In this document: positions 11,418-18,921 of the stretch, piece after piece
Layout: the number at the start of each line of letters is the position of its first letter
Position numbering within the stretch: position 1 is the first letter of the stretch
From: Blastococcus sp. KM273128
GTDB lineage: Bacteria > Actinomycetota > Actinomycetes > Mycobacteriales > Geodermatophilaceae
Direction of reading: 5' to 3'
DNA: 56,456 nt
Assembly: GCF_021698975.1 (NCBI RefSeq)
Contig: NZ_SSXA01000017.1
Coordinates: forward strand, 1-56,456
Translations under genes and position numbers: made by a program
Notes under the pieces: generated by a model
The model's database searches: none
What the model was told of the DNA's origin: nothing
The model's input: only the letters and a program-made list of their open reading frames with translations

Positions 11418-12419
11418 TCAGCTTCCGGCGAGGAAGCCGGCGGAGCTGAAGACCAGGCCGATGGAGACCTCGCCCCGCTCGATCGCGGCGCGGGTCAGCG
11501 GGCCACCGGTGTCCAGCTCGCGGAAGTCGGCGAACTCGAGACCGTAGGTCTCCTCCAGCCCGGGCTGGCAGAACGGGCGGGTCGGGCACTCGGTCGGGCC
11601 GCCGAGGACCAGCGACCCGTCCCCGCACGCCTCGGCGAGCTCCGAGAGGGTGGTGACGCCGAGCTCGTCGGCGAACGCCTGGGTGACCGCGAACGCGTTC
11701 TGGTCCGCTGCCTCCGAGGGCTCGCCGAACACCAGACCGGCCTCGGCCGCGAGCGGCTCGAGCGCCTGCCGGGTCTCCTCGACGTCGCCGCTGGCCACCT
11801 GGGTGGCGTCGTCGCCCTCGATGAACTCGGTGACCGTGGCGAGGTACTCGGGGAAGACCTGGATCTCGTTGTTGATCAGCGCCTGCAGGTACAGCTCGCG
11901 GTTGCCCACCTCCTGGACGGTGGCGTCGAAGCCCGCGAGCTGGAGCACGTCGGCGTAGACGTTGGCGAGGATGGTCGACTCGGGGAAGTTGGCCCCGCCG
12001 ACGGCGATCACCCCGCTGCCCTGCTCTAGCGCCGCGGCGTCGATGTTCTCCTCGACCCAGCCGGCGGCGACGTCCTCGGCGCTCTCCCGCTGCACCTCCA
12101 CCGCGGCGTTGAGCTGGATCAGCTCCTCGGTGGTCATCTCGGCCGACACCTGGTCCAGCGCCGGCAGCAGCGCCGGGTTGGCCTGGGCGGCCTGCGCGTT
12201 GACCGCGGGGATGATGTTGTCGGCGTTCTGCAGGTTCTGGTCGTCCTCGAGGACGACGAGCTGGTCGCCGGCGACCGGGGCGCAGGCGTCGCCGGAGGCC
12301 TGGCCGCCACCGCCGCCCGTCTCACCCCCACCGGTACCGGAGGAGCCCGACTCGCCGCAGGCCGCGGTCAGCGCGACCGCGAAGAGCAGTGGTGCGATGG
12401 TCCTGGTGCGTGCGCGCAT
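11418..12419 (-). CDS. Glycine betaine/choline-type ABC importer binding lipoprotein, circularly permuted
   Basis: Extracellular substrate-binding lipoprotein of the OsmF/ProX (OpuAC) superfamily, 333 residues. A signal peptide ends in the lipobox LTAAC with Cys21 as lipid anchor, followed by a Gly/Ser/Thr linker. Residues about 52-128 (VVLEDDQNLQNADNIIP to TTEELIQLNAAVEV) match the part that normally closes this family at the C terminus. Residues 137-333 (VGGANFPES to GGPLTRAAIERGEVSIG) match the normal beginning and middle. The order is thus circularly permuted relative to usual family members. It sits 143 nt downstream of two permease genes on the same strand. The ligand is probably a quaternary amine osmolyte, by family only. 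Confidence 0.9.
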   Translation of the reverse strand: MRARTRTIAPLLFAVALTAACGESGSSGTGGGETGGGGGQASGDACAPVAGDQLVVLEDDQNLQNADNIIPAVNAQAAQANPALLPALDQVSAEMTTEELIQLNAAVEVQRESAEDVAAGWVEENIDAAALEQGSGVIAVGGANFPESTILANVYADVLQLAGFDATVQEVGNRELYLQALINNEIQVFPEYLATVTEFIEGDDATQVASGDVEETRQALEPLAAEAGLVFGEPSEAADQNAFAVTQAFADELGVTTLSELAEACGDGSLVLGGPTECPTRPFCQPGLEETYGLEFADFRELDTGGPLTRAAIERGEVSIGLVFSSAGFLAGS

Positions 12420-12562
12420 GGTTGGACGCCCCGCCTTCTGTGTCCCGTGCCGGCCAGGCACGCGTGTCTGGCGGGAGGTCTCCCGCGGGCTCCATCGAAC
12501 CGTCCCGTTGTGCACGACGCAATCGGGTTTCCGCTGCCGCGGGCTTCGTTATCAAGGCGTGA

Positions 12563-13297
12563 TCACTGCGGCACGCCGGTGGCCGTCAGCTCGGGCTCAC
12601 CGCGCACCGTCCGCCGCCTGCCGGTGACGAAGGGCAACCGCCGCGGCCCCGGTCGCACCGCCCAGGTGAGCGCCACGAGCACCAGCTCGGTGAGCAGCGC
12701 CAGCGCCGCGATCACGATCGCCCCGGCGATGATCAGCCCGTAGTCCTGCTGGCCGAAGCCGAGGTTGACCACCCGGCCCAGCCCGCCCCCGCCGACCAGG
12801 GCGGCGAGCCCTGCTGTGGCCACCACCTGCACGGCGGCGGTGCGCACACCGGTCATCACCAGCGGCAGCGCCAGCGGGAGCTCCACCCCGCGCAGCACCT
12901 GGCCGCGGGTCATGCCCATGGCCCGCGCCGCCTCGCGGACGTCGCCGTCCACACCGCGGAACCCGACGTAGGTGTTGGTGAGGATCGGCGGGAACGCGAA
13001 CACCGCCAGGGCGATGGCGGTGGCGCGGTTGCCGAAGCCGATCGGGCTGACCGCGAAGAGGGTGAGCAGCGCGAGCGTCGGCACCGCACGGCTCACGTTC
13101 GACAGGACGACGACCGCGCCCCCGCCCCGCCCGCTGGTGCCCAGCGCGATGCCGAGCGGCAGCGCCAGCACCAGCGCGGCGAGCACGGCGATGCCGGAGA
13201 CGGCCAGGTGCTCCACGAGCAGGTCCAGCAGCCCGCCGGGCCGGGTCCAGTTGAACGGGTCGTTGAGGTAGACGAGCGCGTCGCCGAAGCCGGTCAC
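12563..13297 (-). CDS. ABC importer permease, osmolyte (OpuCB/ProW) type
   Basis: Inner-membrane permease subunit of 244 residues with about five or six hydrophobic segments and the binding-protein-dependent transport signature region (EAARAMGMTRGQVLRGVELPLALP, about residues 133-156), which contacts the ATPase. The N terminus (LVYLNDPFNW) resembles ProW/OpuCB proteins that work with glycine betaine, carnitine or choline binding proteins. The GTG start overlaps the stop of the upstream permease by 4 bp, so the two are coupled. The two permeases differ in sequence and probably form a heterodimer. Confidence 0.93.
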   Translation of the reverse strand: MTGFGDALVYLNDPFNWTRPGGLLDLLVEHLAVSGIAVLAALVLALPLGIALGTSGRGGGAVVVLSNVSRAVPTLALLTLFAVSPIGFGNRATAIALAVFAFPPILTNTYVGFRGVDGDVREAARAMGMTRGQVLRGVELPLALPLVMTGVRTAAVQVVATAGLAALVGGGGLGRVVNLGFGQQDYGLIIAGAIVIAALALLTELVLVALTWAVRPGPRRLPFVTGRRRTVRGEPELTATGVPQ

Positions 13298-13995
13298 GAC
13301 CGCGCCCTCGCCCAGGGGGTGAGCAGCCGCTCGGCGCCGGCGAGCAGGACGTCGGCGAAGAGCGCCAGCAGCACGCAGCCCACCGCCCCGGTGACGATCT
13401 CGGCCCGGTAGAAGTTCGAGTTGAAGCCGCCGAAGATCAGCTGCCCGAGCCCCCCGTGCCCGACCAGCACCCCCACCGTGGTGAGCGCGACGGTGGACAC
13501 CGTGGCGATCCGCAGCCCCGCTATGAAGGCCGGCAGGGCCAGCGGCAGGTCGATCTGCCAGAACAGGCGGAACCGGCCGTAGCCCATGCCCTCGGCGGCC
13601 TCCCGCACGTCACCGGGCACGCCCTGAAGCCCGGTCAGGAAGTTCCGCACCAGGATCACCAGCGAGTAGACGACCAGCCCCACCAGCACCGTCGTCGCCG
13701 TCAGCCCGGTGAACGGGAAGATCAGCGCGAACATCGCCAGCGACGGGATCGTGTAGACGATCGAGGAGAAGCCCAGCACCGGCGCGGCCAGCCACCGGAC
13801 GCGGCGGGCGAGCAGCGCCAGCGGCAGCGCGATCAGCGCCCCGATGACGACGGCGGCGACGGTCAGCCTGACGTGCTCGCCCAGGTACCGCAGAATGGTG
13901 CCCCAGTTCTCGACCACGTACGACGCGTCGAACCACGGGTTCGGCGCCGCGTCCGCGGCACGCACCGCGTACGTCCCCGCTCCCGCGCTCAGCAC
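13294..13995 (-). CDS. ABC importer permease, osmolyte (OpuCB/ProW) type
   Basis: Second permease subunit, 233 residues, with about five hydrophobic helices and the EAA-type loop (EAAEGMGYGRFRLFWQIDLP, about residues 132-151). The N-terminal NPWFDASYVVENWG is typical for the family. The start is GTG at 13995 with GGAGG 6 nt upstream on the minus strand. It is the first gene of the permease-permease-binding protein unit. Only 26 nt separate it from the divergent ATPase start, so its promoter must lie inside the ATPase gene or immediately at the start. Confidence 0.92.
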   Translation of the reverse strand: MLSAGAGTYAVRAADAAPNPWFDASYVVENWGTILRYLGEHVRLTVAAVVIGALIALPLALLARRVRWLAAPVLGFSSIVYTIPSLAMFALIFPFTGLTATTVLVGLVVYSLVILVRNFLTGLQGVPGDVREAAEGMGYGRFRLFWQIDLPLALPAFIAGLRIATVSTVALTTVGVLVGHGGLGQLIFGGFNSNFYRAEIVTGAVGCVLLALFADVLLAGAERLLTPWARARS

Positions 13996-14001
13996 CGGGC
14001 G

Positions 14002-14013
14002 CCTCCCAGGAGG
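14002..14013. promoter_or_regulatory. Back-to-back ribosome binding sites of divergent ABC genes
   Basis: CCTCC-CA-GGAGG serves both directions. Its left arm is the complement of a GGAGG site 6 nt before the permease GTG (13995), and its right arm is the GGAGG site 8 nt before the ATPase GTG (14022). The two start codons are just 26 nt apart. Confidence 0.6.
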
Positions 14014-14021
14014 GTCACACC

Positions 14022-15212
14022 GTGGACGCTACTGCGCACACTCCCCCGTCCGCGAGCGAGTCCGGTGAGGCGGTGGAGATCCGGCTGGAGGGCGTCAGCA
14101 AGGTCTACGCCGACGGCACCGTGGGCGTGGCCGAGCTCGACCTCACCTTCGCCGCGGGCGAGTTGACCGTCCTGGTCGGGCCCTCCGGCTGCGGCAAGAC
14201 GACGACGATGAAGATGATCAACCGGATCATCGAGCCGACGACCGGCCGCATCGTCATCGGCGAGGACGACGTCACCCGCGCCGATCCCGTGGAGATGCGC
14301 CGTCGCATCGGCTACGTGATCCAGAACGTCGGGCTCTTCCCGCACCAGACCATCCGCGCCAACGTCGGCACCGTCCCGCGCCTGCTGGGCTGGGGCAAGG
14401 CGGAGACCCGGGCCCGGGTCGACGAGCTGCTCGCCACCGTCGGCCTGGACCCGGCGGTGCACGGCGACCGCTACCCCGGGCAGCTCTCCGGCGGGCAGCG
14501 GCAGCGGGCGGGCGTGGCCCGGGCGCTCGCGGCCGACCCCCCGGTGCTGCTGATGGACGAGCCGTTCTCCGCCGTCGACCCGGTGGTGCGCGAGCGGCTG
14601 CAGGCGGAGTTCCTGCGGCTGCAGTCCACGGTGCGCAAGACGATCGTCTTCGTCACCCACGACATCGAGGAGGCGGTGCGCATCGGCGACCGCATCGCCG
14701 TGATGAGCCACGGCGGCCGGGTGGAGCAGTTCGCGACGCCCGCCGACCTGCTCGGCCGGCCGGCCAACGACTTCGTGGCCGACTTCGTCGGCGCCGACCG
14801 CGGCCTCAAGCGGCTGGCCGTGACCGGCATCGCCGCCGAGGACCTCGAGCACCCGCCGGTGCTGCACGCCGACGACGGCCTGGCCGACGCGCGGGCGGCG
14901 CTGCAGCGCTCCGGCGCGCGCTGGGCCGTGGTGCTCGACGGCAGCGACCGCCTGCACGGCTGGCTCTCGCCCGACCGCGCCGGGGGCAGCGGCACCGTCG
15001 GCGGTGCGGCCCGGCGGATGGAGGCCTGGGTGCCCCGGGAGGCGTCGCTGAAGACGGCGTTCGCCACGATGCTCCAGCACGAGGCCGGCTGGGTCGCCGT
15101 GCTCGACGGCGACCACTTCCTCGGCGTCCTCACCCCCGAGTCGCTGCACTCGGCGCTGCGCCGCTCGGTGGAGGGCCGCGCCCCCGAGACCGCCGGCGCC
15201 GCCTCCGCCTAG
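14022..15212 (+). CDS. ABC importer ATPase, quaternary amine type (ProV/OpuCA)
   Basis: Cytosolic ATPase that drives the importer, 396 residues. Walker A is GPSGCGKTT (about residues 53-61), the Q-loop lies in YVIQNVGLFPH, the signature is LSGGQRQR, Walker B is LLMDEPFSAVD, and the switch His is in VTHDIEEAV. A C-terminal region (about 265-385) resembles the paired CBS modules of OpuCA/ProV, which sense ionic strength in that family. GTG at 14022 has AGGAGG at a good distance; GTG at 14073 (VEIRLEGVSK) also has a reasonable site and cannot be excluded. It is transcribed away from its permeases. The insertion sequence begins within a few bases of its stop. Confidence 0.93.
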   Translation: MDATAHTPPSASESGEAVEIRLEGVSKVYADGTVGVAELDLTFAAGELTVLVGPSGCGKTTTMKMINRIIEPTTGRIVIGEDDVTRADPVEMRRRIGYVIQNVGLFPHQTIRANVGTVPRLLGWGKAETRARVDELLATVGLDPAVHGDRYPGQLSGGQRQRAGVARALAADPPVLLMDEPFSAVDPVVRERLQAEFLRLQSTVRKTIVFVTHDIEEAVRIGDRIAVMSHGGRVEQFATPADLLGRPANDFVADFVGADRGLKRLAVTGIAAEDLEHPPVLHADDGLADARAALQRSGARWAVVLDGSDRLHGWLSPDRAGGSGTVGGAARRMEAWVPREASLKTAFATMLQHEAGWVAVLDGDHFLGVLTPESLHSALRRSVEGRAPETAGAASA

Positions 15213-15214
15213 CT

Positions 15215-15523
15215 GGCGGTAGGTCGTGTCAAGCGGGGGCGCGGGCGTGCGGCATCGGCTCCGCGTAGCGGAGCGCGGCGGGGGCGATCTTGGTCGGTGG
15301 TGTGTCGCTGGATCGGTGCCGAGTGCCCACGCTGACGTATGCGACCTCCGCGGTGGGCGGGGTCATCTGGCGTCGTTCGGGCTGCTGTCATGGCGAAGGG
15401 CCGGGCGCCAAGCTAGGCGCGGCGTGACACCCGAGGGTGTCCGCCATAGCGGCTGCGGCGTCTGATCCGGCCCTTCGTGCGGTCCAGGGTGGCACCACCG
15501 GCCGGAGTTGTGAAGGTTCGCGA
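15215..15523 (-). ncRNA. Possible guide (bridge/seeker-type) RNA region in the IS right end
   Basis: These 309 nt lie downstream of the transposase and hold no credible gene. They contain short perfect hairpins, for example GCTCCGC-GTA-GCGGAGC at 15258-15274 and GACACCC-GA-GGGTGTC at 15426-15441. IS110-family elements are known to encode a structured guide RNA in a non-coding end, and in the IS1111 subgroup it lies downstream of the transposase. Assignment here is by position and hairpins only; the RNA boundaries and guide loops were not resolved. Confidence 0.4.
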
Positions 15524-16753
15524 TCAGTCCTCCCGCGTGCTCCAACGGGCGGCGTCGTAGGGGGCCTGGTCGCGCACGAGAGCGTAGGCGATCTTGTTGG
15601 CGCGGTGGGCCAGGGCGCAGGCGATGATGCCGCCGCGCTTGCCGCGAGCCTTCAGCGCGGCGGCGTAGTCGCGGGCGGACCGGTCGTTGAGCCACAAGCC
15701 CATGCCGAGGTCGATCAGGGCGCGACGGAGTTGCACGCTGCCCTCGCGGCTGATGCCACCGTCGCGGCGGCGGCCGGCGGACTCGTATTGCATCGGAGAC
15801 AGGCCGGCGGCGCGGTAGACCTGCCGGGGTCCTGGCCAGCGGGCGGGGTCGCCGAGGGCCGCGCCGTAGTTCCCGGCCCGGACGAGGCCCCAGCCCGGCA
15901 CGCTGGTCAGCGTGGCGAACGGGCTGGCCGGCAGGAGCCGGGCCAGCTCGGCCTCGGCCGCGCCGATCTGGGCGTCCAAATTGCCCAGCAGCGTGAGGTC
16001 GGCGGCGAGCACAGCCCGGGCGGCCGCGGCGTCGGCGGTCGGCAAGGCGTCGCGGGCGGCGGTGACCAGACGCTCGGCCAACGGGCGGCGAAGCCGCAGG
16101 TTGCGAGTGGCGGCGAAGCGGATCAGCCGGCTCGCGCCGAGCGCGGTCAGCCGGGCTGGATCGGCGAACTCCGCGGCGACCAGTCGGCCGATCTTGGTTC
16201 CCAGCACGTCCGGGAGCACCAGGGTCAGGCCGGGGAAGGCGCGGTCGAGCTGGCCGAGCAGCTGGTTCTTCGTCGCGGTGCGGATCGCCACTCGGCGGGT
16301 CCGGTGCGCCGACCAGGACGTCAGTTCACCGAGCACCGCCGCCCGCGTCGTGACGGCTACCCCGCGGCCGGCCAGCAGCAGCTCGGTGATCGCCTCCAGA
16401 TCGATCGCATCGGTCTTCACCCGCCGCCGGCCCATCACCCGCCGCTGCTCGGTGACGTGCGCTGGATTGAGCTCGAGCAGCTCCCAGCCGGCGGGCCAGG
16501 CGGTCGGTGCCAACAGCGGCCGGTGATAGTGGCCGGCGGCCTCAACACCCACTTTGACCTGTGCTTCCGGCGGCAGCACCCGCTCCACGCAAGCCACGAC
16601 TTCTCGGAGCGCTGGGCCACTCATCGAGCATTCGACCGGTCCCAGCATCCGAATCCGTGCAGCGTCGGTGAGGGACCAGACGAACGAGGACTTCCCCACG
16701 TCGACCGCGAGCGAGACCGTCGACGACGTGACAGGAGCAGCATGAACTGACAC
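15524..16753 (-). CDS. IS110-family transposase (DEDD recombinase)
   Basis: Transposase of 409 residues. The N-terminal RuvC-like DEDD domain shows AVDVGKSSFVW with the first Asp, VGVEAAGHYH, and RRVKTDAIDLEAI with the later acidic residues. The C-terminal IS116/IS110/IS902 domain shows LTSVPGWGLVRAG, YRAAGLSPMQYESAG, whose Ser is the likely nucleophile, and GGISREGSVQLRRALI. The chosen start is GTG at 16753, preceded by CGGAGGTGG; an open frame to TTG at 16792 exists. The frame is uninterrupted. These enzymes act with an RNA guide encoded by the element. No cargo gene is present. Confidence 0.93.
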   Translation of the reverse strand: MSVHAAPVTSSTVSLAVDVGKSSFVWSLTDAARIRMLGPVECSMSGPALREVVACVERVLPPEAQVKVGVEAAGHYHRPLLAPTAWPAGWELLELNPAHVTEQRRVMGRRRVKTDAIDLEAITELLLAGRGVAVTTRAAVLGELTSWSAHRTRRVAIRTATKNQLLGQLDRAFPGLTLVLPDVLGTKIGRLVAAEFADPARLTALGASRLIRFAATRNLRLRRPLAERLVTAARDALPTADAAAARAVLAADLTLLGNLDAQIGAAEAELARLLPASPFATLTSVPGWGLVRAGNYGAALGDPARWPGPRQVYRAAGLSPMQYESAGRRRDGGISREGSVQLRRALIDLGMGLWLNDRSARDYAAALKARGKRGGIIACALAHRANKIAYALVRDQAPYDAARWSTRED

Positions 16754-16868
16754 GACCCACCTCCGGGGGCGCCGGAAGGCCAGGCGCAGCAACGCCGACC
16801 TTCGCCGGACAGGAACCTTGCAAGGTCCCTTCTGGCACCTCCGGAGGTGTCCGTGAAGGACTACCGCC
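16754..16868 (-). other. Upstream end of the insertion sequence with two palindromes
   Basis: The short non-coding end before the transposase holds two perfect palindromes, ACCTTGCAAGGT at 16815-16826 and CACCTCCGGAGGTG at 16836-16849, plus the outer CTACCGCC. They may be structures for end recognition or control of transposase expression; in IS110-subgroup elements a guide RNA can also lie on this side. Confidence 0.5.
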
Positions 16869-16876
16869 GAGTCATA

Positions 16877-17422
16877 TCAGCGGGGCCGGTCCTCCAGCAG
16901 CGGGCCGACCACCCGGTACCGCGCGGTCACGAACGACCCGGTGGCGGCGGCCTGGACCAGCTCGAGGTCCAGCCGCCGCGGCAGCAGCGGCCGCCCCGCC
17001 CCGAGGGTCACCGGCGCGATGGAGACGACGACCTCGTCGAGCAGGCCGGCCTCGGCGAACTGGCCGGCGAGGTCTCCTCCACCGACCAGCCACAGCTCCC
17101 GGTCACCGGCGGCGGCGGTCATCTCCGCGTGCACCGTGCGGACGTCGGCGGAGGTGAACCGGACGTCGCCGCCGGCCGCCGGCAGCTCCCGGTGCGTCAT
17201 CACCCAGGTGGGCAGCGCGTAGGGCCACGGCTTGCCGGCCTCGTGCGCGAGGACCCACTCGTAGGTCGTCGACCCCATGACCATGGCACCGACCCGGCCC
17301 ATGAAGGCGTCGAAGTCCAGCTCCCCGGCGTCCCCGCCCTTCTGGCGGAACAGCCAGTCCAGCGAGTCGTCCGAGTCGGCGATGTAGCCGTCGAGGGTGG
17401 TGGCGGTGTGGTACGTCAGCAC
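16877..17422 (-). CDS. Dihydrofolate reductase-like protein, RibD C-terminal family
   Basis: A 181-residue protein of the RibD_C/DHFR-like family (YwjB/YyaP group). It begins TYHTATTLDGYIADSDDSLD and contains a VMGSTTYEW motif and the ELWLVGGGDLAGQF nucleotide-binding segment, then LDEVVVSIAPVTLGAGRPL. The physiological substrate of these stand-alone proteins is generally unknown, and this should not be taken as the cell's folate reductase. GTG at 17422 overlaps the stop of the AraC-DinB gene by 7 bp, so the two are co-expressed. The insertion sequence lies directly after its stop. Confidence 0.9.
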   Translation of the reverse strand: MLTYHTATTLDGYIADSDDSLDWLFRQKGGDAGELDFDAFMGRVGAMVMGSTTYEWVLAHEAGKPWPYALPTWVMTHRELPAAGGDVRFTSADVRTVHAEMTAAAGDRELWLVGGGDLAGQFAEAGLLDEVVVSIAPVTLGAGRPLLPRRLDLELVQAAATGSFVTARYRVVGPLLEDRPR

Positions 17423-18342
17423 GGGGTGCCTCCCGGGGTCTCGCCGCGGCGCGCGCGGAGCCAGAGGATGGGGTCGCCGGTGCCGGCGTCGTGGCCGGCC
17501 GTCCGGAGCAGGTGCCGCACCAGCTGGCGCCGGTGGGCGGAGTAGGTGAGCACGTGGGCGACCACGCTGCTGAGCACGAAGCTCTCCGGTGGGTCGCAGA
17601 GGGCGTCGACCAGCCGGTCGTCCCAGCCGCCCCGGCGGTCGACGTCGCGCACCGTGGCCAGCCACCGGGGCGCCACGGCGTCGTGCCGCGCCAGCAGCCC
17701 CGCCGGGTCGAGGTCCCCGGGCCGGCCGGGCTGGTCGCGGCCCTCGATCGAGGCGAGCCAGATCTCGAGCGAGAACACCAGGTGCTCGAGGACGGCCTGC
17801 ACCGACTCCTCCGGGCCGTCCCACGGCAGGACCACGAGGCCGGGCAGCCGCCGCGCCCGGAACTCCTCGCCGGTCAGCCCCTTCGCGACGTCGAGGAGGT
17901 GGCGGGTGTCGTCGAGGTCGTGGGCCACGAGCTGCTCGGTGAGCGGGTTCATCGCGTGCTCCGTGCTCTGCACCCACAGGGAGGTGGGCGGGTGGAAGTG
18001 GATGCCGTTGGGTGCCGGCAGCCAGTGCCCGGAGCCGGGGTCGGCCGCGCTGGGCGGGCGGCCGTAGGCGCGGGTGAAGGCCCGGCTGAACCCCTCGACC
18101 GAGTCGTAGCCCGCCGCCCACGCCGCGTCGGTGACGCTGCTCCCCTGCTGCAGCTGCCAGGCGGCGCGCTCCAGCATCACCCGCCGCCGCATCGCCACCG
18201 GCGCCTCACCGGCGTCGCGCGACAGGGTGCGGCTAAAGTGGAAGGGCGAGGCGTAGGCGTCCCCGGCCATCTCGGCAAGGGTGTGGTTCCCCTCGTCCAG
18301 CACCGCGTCGAGCAGCTCGCGGAGCCGGTCACGTCCCGTCAT
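17416..18342 (-). CDS. AraC-type helix-turn-helix fused to a DinB-like domain
   Basis: Fusion of 308 residues. Residues about 1-105 form an AraC/XylS double helix-turn-helix (ASPFHFSRTLSRDAGEAP, then SVTDAAWAAGYDSVEGFSRAF). Residues about 130-295 resemble the DinB four-helix metal-binding fold, with candidate His ligands in VLEHLVFSLEIW and VVAHVLTYSAHRRQ. Such fusions occur in actinobacteria, usually beside small enzymes, and probably sense a ligand or stress through the DinB part; this is inference. ATG at 18342 is the first sensible start. It overlaps the downstream RibD-type reductase gene, which it may regulate. Confidence 0.9.
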   Translation of the reverse strand: MTGRDRLRELLDAVLDEGNHTLAEMAGDAYASPFHFSRTLSRDAGEAPVAMRRRVMLERAAWQLQQGSSVTDAAWAAGYDSVEGFSRAFTRAYGRPPSAADPGSGHWLPAPNGIHFHPPTSLWVQSTEHAMNPLTEQLVAHDLDDTRHLLDVAKGLTGEEFRARRLPGLVVLPWDGPEESVQAVLEHLVFSLEIWLASIEGRDQPGRPGDLDPAGLLARHDAVAPRWLATVRDVDRRGGWDDRLVDALCDPPESFVLSSVVAHVLTYSAHRRQLVRHLLRTAGHDAGTGDPILWLRARRGETPGGTPC

Positions 18343-18402
18343 GCGTCCAGGGTGGCGGCTCGGCCGGTGGTCGTGCTTGACCGTTCTTGCGCGGTCGCCC
18401 GG

Positions 18403-18918
18403 TTACGCGGCCACCCCGGGGGACGGGTCGTCGTCGGCCGAACCGGGCGGGACGCGGCAGGCGGACTCCAGGAGCAGTGCCGCGGCGACCAGCGCGAGGG
18501 AGGCCAGCAGGCCCAGGACCGCGGTCACCGTGTCGCTCCCGGCGGCCTGCAGGCGGCCGACCGCGGGGCCGGCGTAGAGGAGGACGCCGAGCCAGGCGCC
18601 GGCGAAGACCGCCCCCACGTAGGCGCTGGCCTGGGCCAGCACCGCGAGCCGGGCGACCAGCATCGGCTCGACCGGGCGCACGCCAGCGGCGTCGCGCCCG
18701 GTGGGGCCGCGGCCCGCTCGCGCCTCGCGCAGCGCGTGCAGCCGGCGGCGCAGCACCCGCGCGCCGAGCGCCTCGGCGAGCGCCAGCACGGCCAGCGGCG
18801 CCGGGAGCCACCAGCGCAGCGGCGGCAGGTCCCCGTACCAGGCGCGCACCAGCAGCCACGTGGCGAGCGCGAGCCCGAGCGCGAGGACGGCGAGGTCGCG
18901 GCGGCGGACGGGTGCCAC
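18403..18918 (-). CDS. DUF3180 membrane protein
   Basis: A 171-residue integral membrane protein with four hydrophobic segments: about residues 9-25, 38-54, 90-118 and 133-150. It belongs to DUF3180, corresponding to Rv3605c, which follows folK throughout actinobacteria. Its function is unknown. GTG at 18918 follows the folK stop by 3 nt, so it is part of the fol operon and its last gene here. Downstream, the normally adjoining Rv3604c-like gene has been pushed 8 kb away by inserted genes. Confidence 0.9.
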   Translation of the reverse strand: MAPVRRRDLAVLALGLALATWLLVRAWYGDLPPLRWWLPAPLAVLALAEALGARVLRRRLHALREARAGRGPTGRDAAGVRPVEPMLVARLAVLAQASAYVGAVFAGAWLGVLLYAGPAVGRLQAAGSDTVTAVLGLLASLALVAAALLLESACRVPPGSADDDPSPGVAA

Positions 18919-18921
18919 GGC

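Larger units (their letters stand above)
15215..16868 (-). mobile_element. IS110-family insertion sequence, IS1111-like layout
   Basis: The element fills the space between the ABC ATPase and the RibD-type reductase, about 1.65 kb. An 8-bp inverted pair, GGCGGTAG at 15215-15222 and CTACCGCC at 16861-16868, marks probable (sub)terminal inverted repeats. The exact ends are not proven and no target duplication is expected in this family. Inside are one transposase gene, a roughly 107-nt upstream end with two palindromes, and a roughly 300-nt non-coding tail downstream of the transposase. A long downstream end with subterminal repeats is the layout known for the IS1111 subgroup. The coding frame is intact, so it may still be active. 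Confidence 0.75.

Noticed and set aside
15226..15465. A 79-codon plus-strand ORF in the downstream end of the insertion sequence
   Set aside because: No homology, no ribosome binding site, and it lies in a hairpin-rich segment better explained as non-coding end or guide RNA.
16877..17422. Folate-pathway DfrA
   Set aside because: Although DHFR-like, the sequence belongs to the RibD C-terminal family and is paired with an AraC-DinB regulator, not with fol genes or thyA, so assignment as the housekeeping DHFR was not made.
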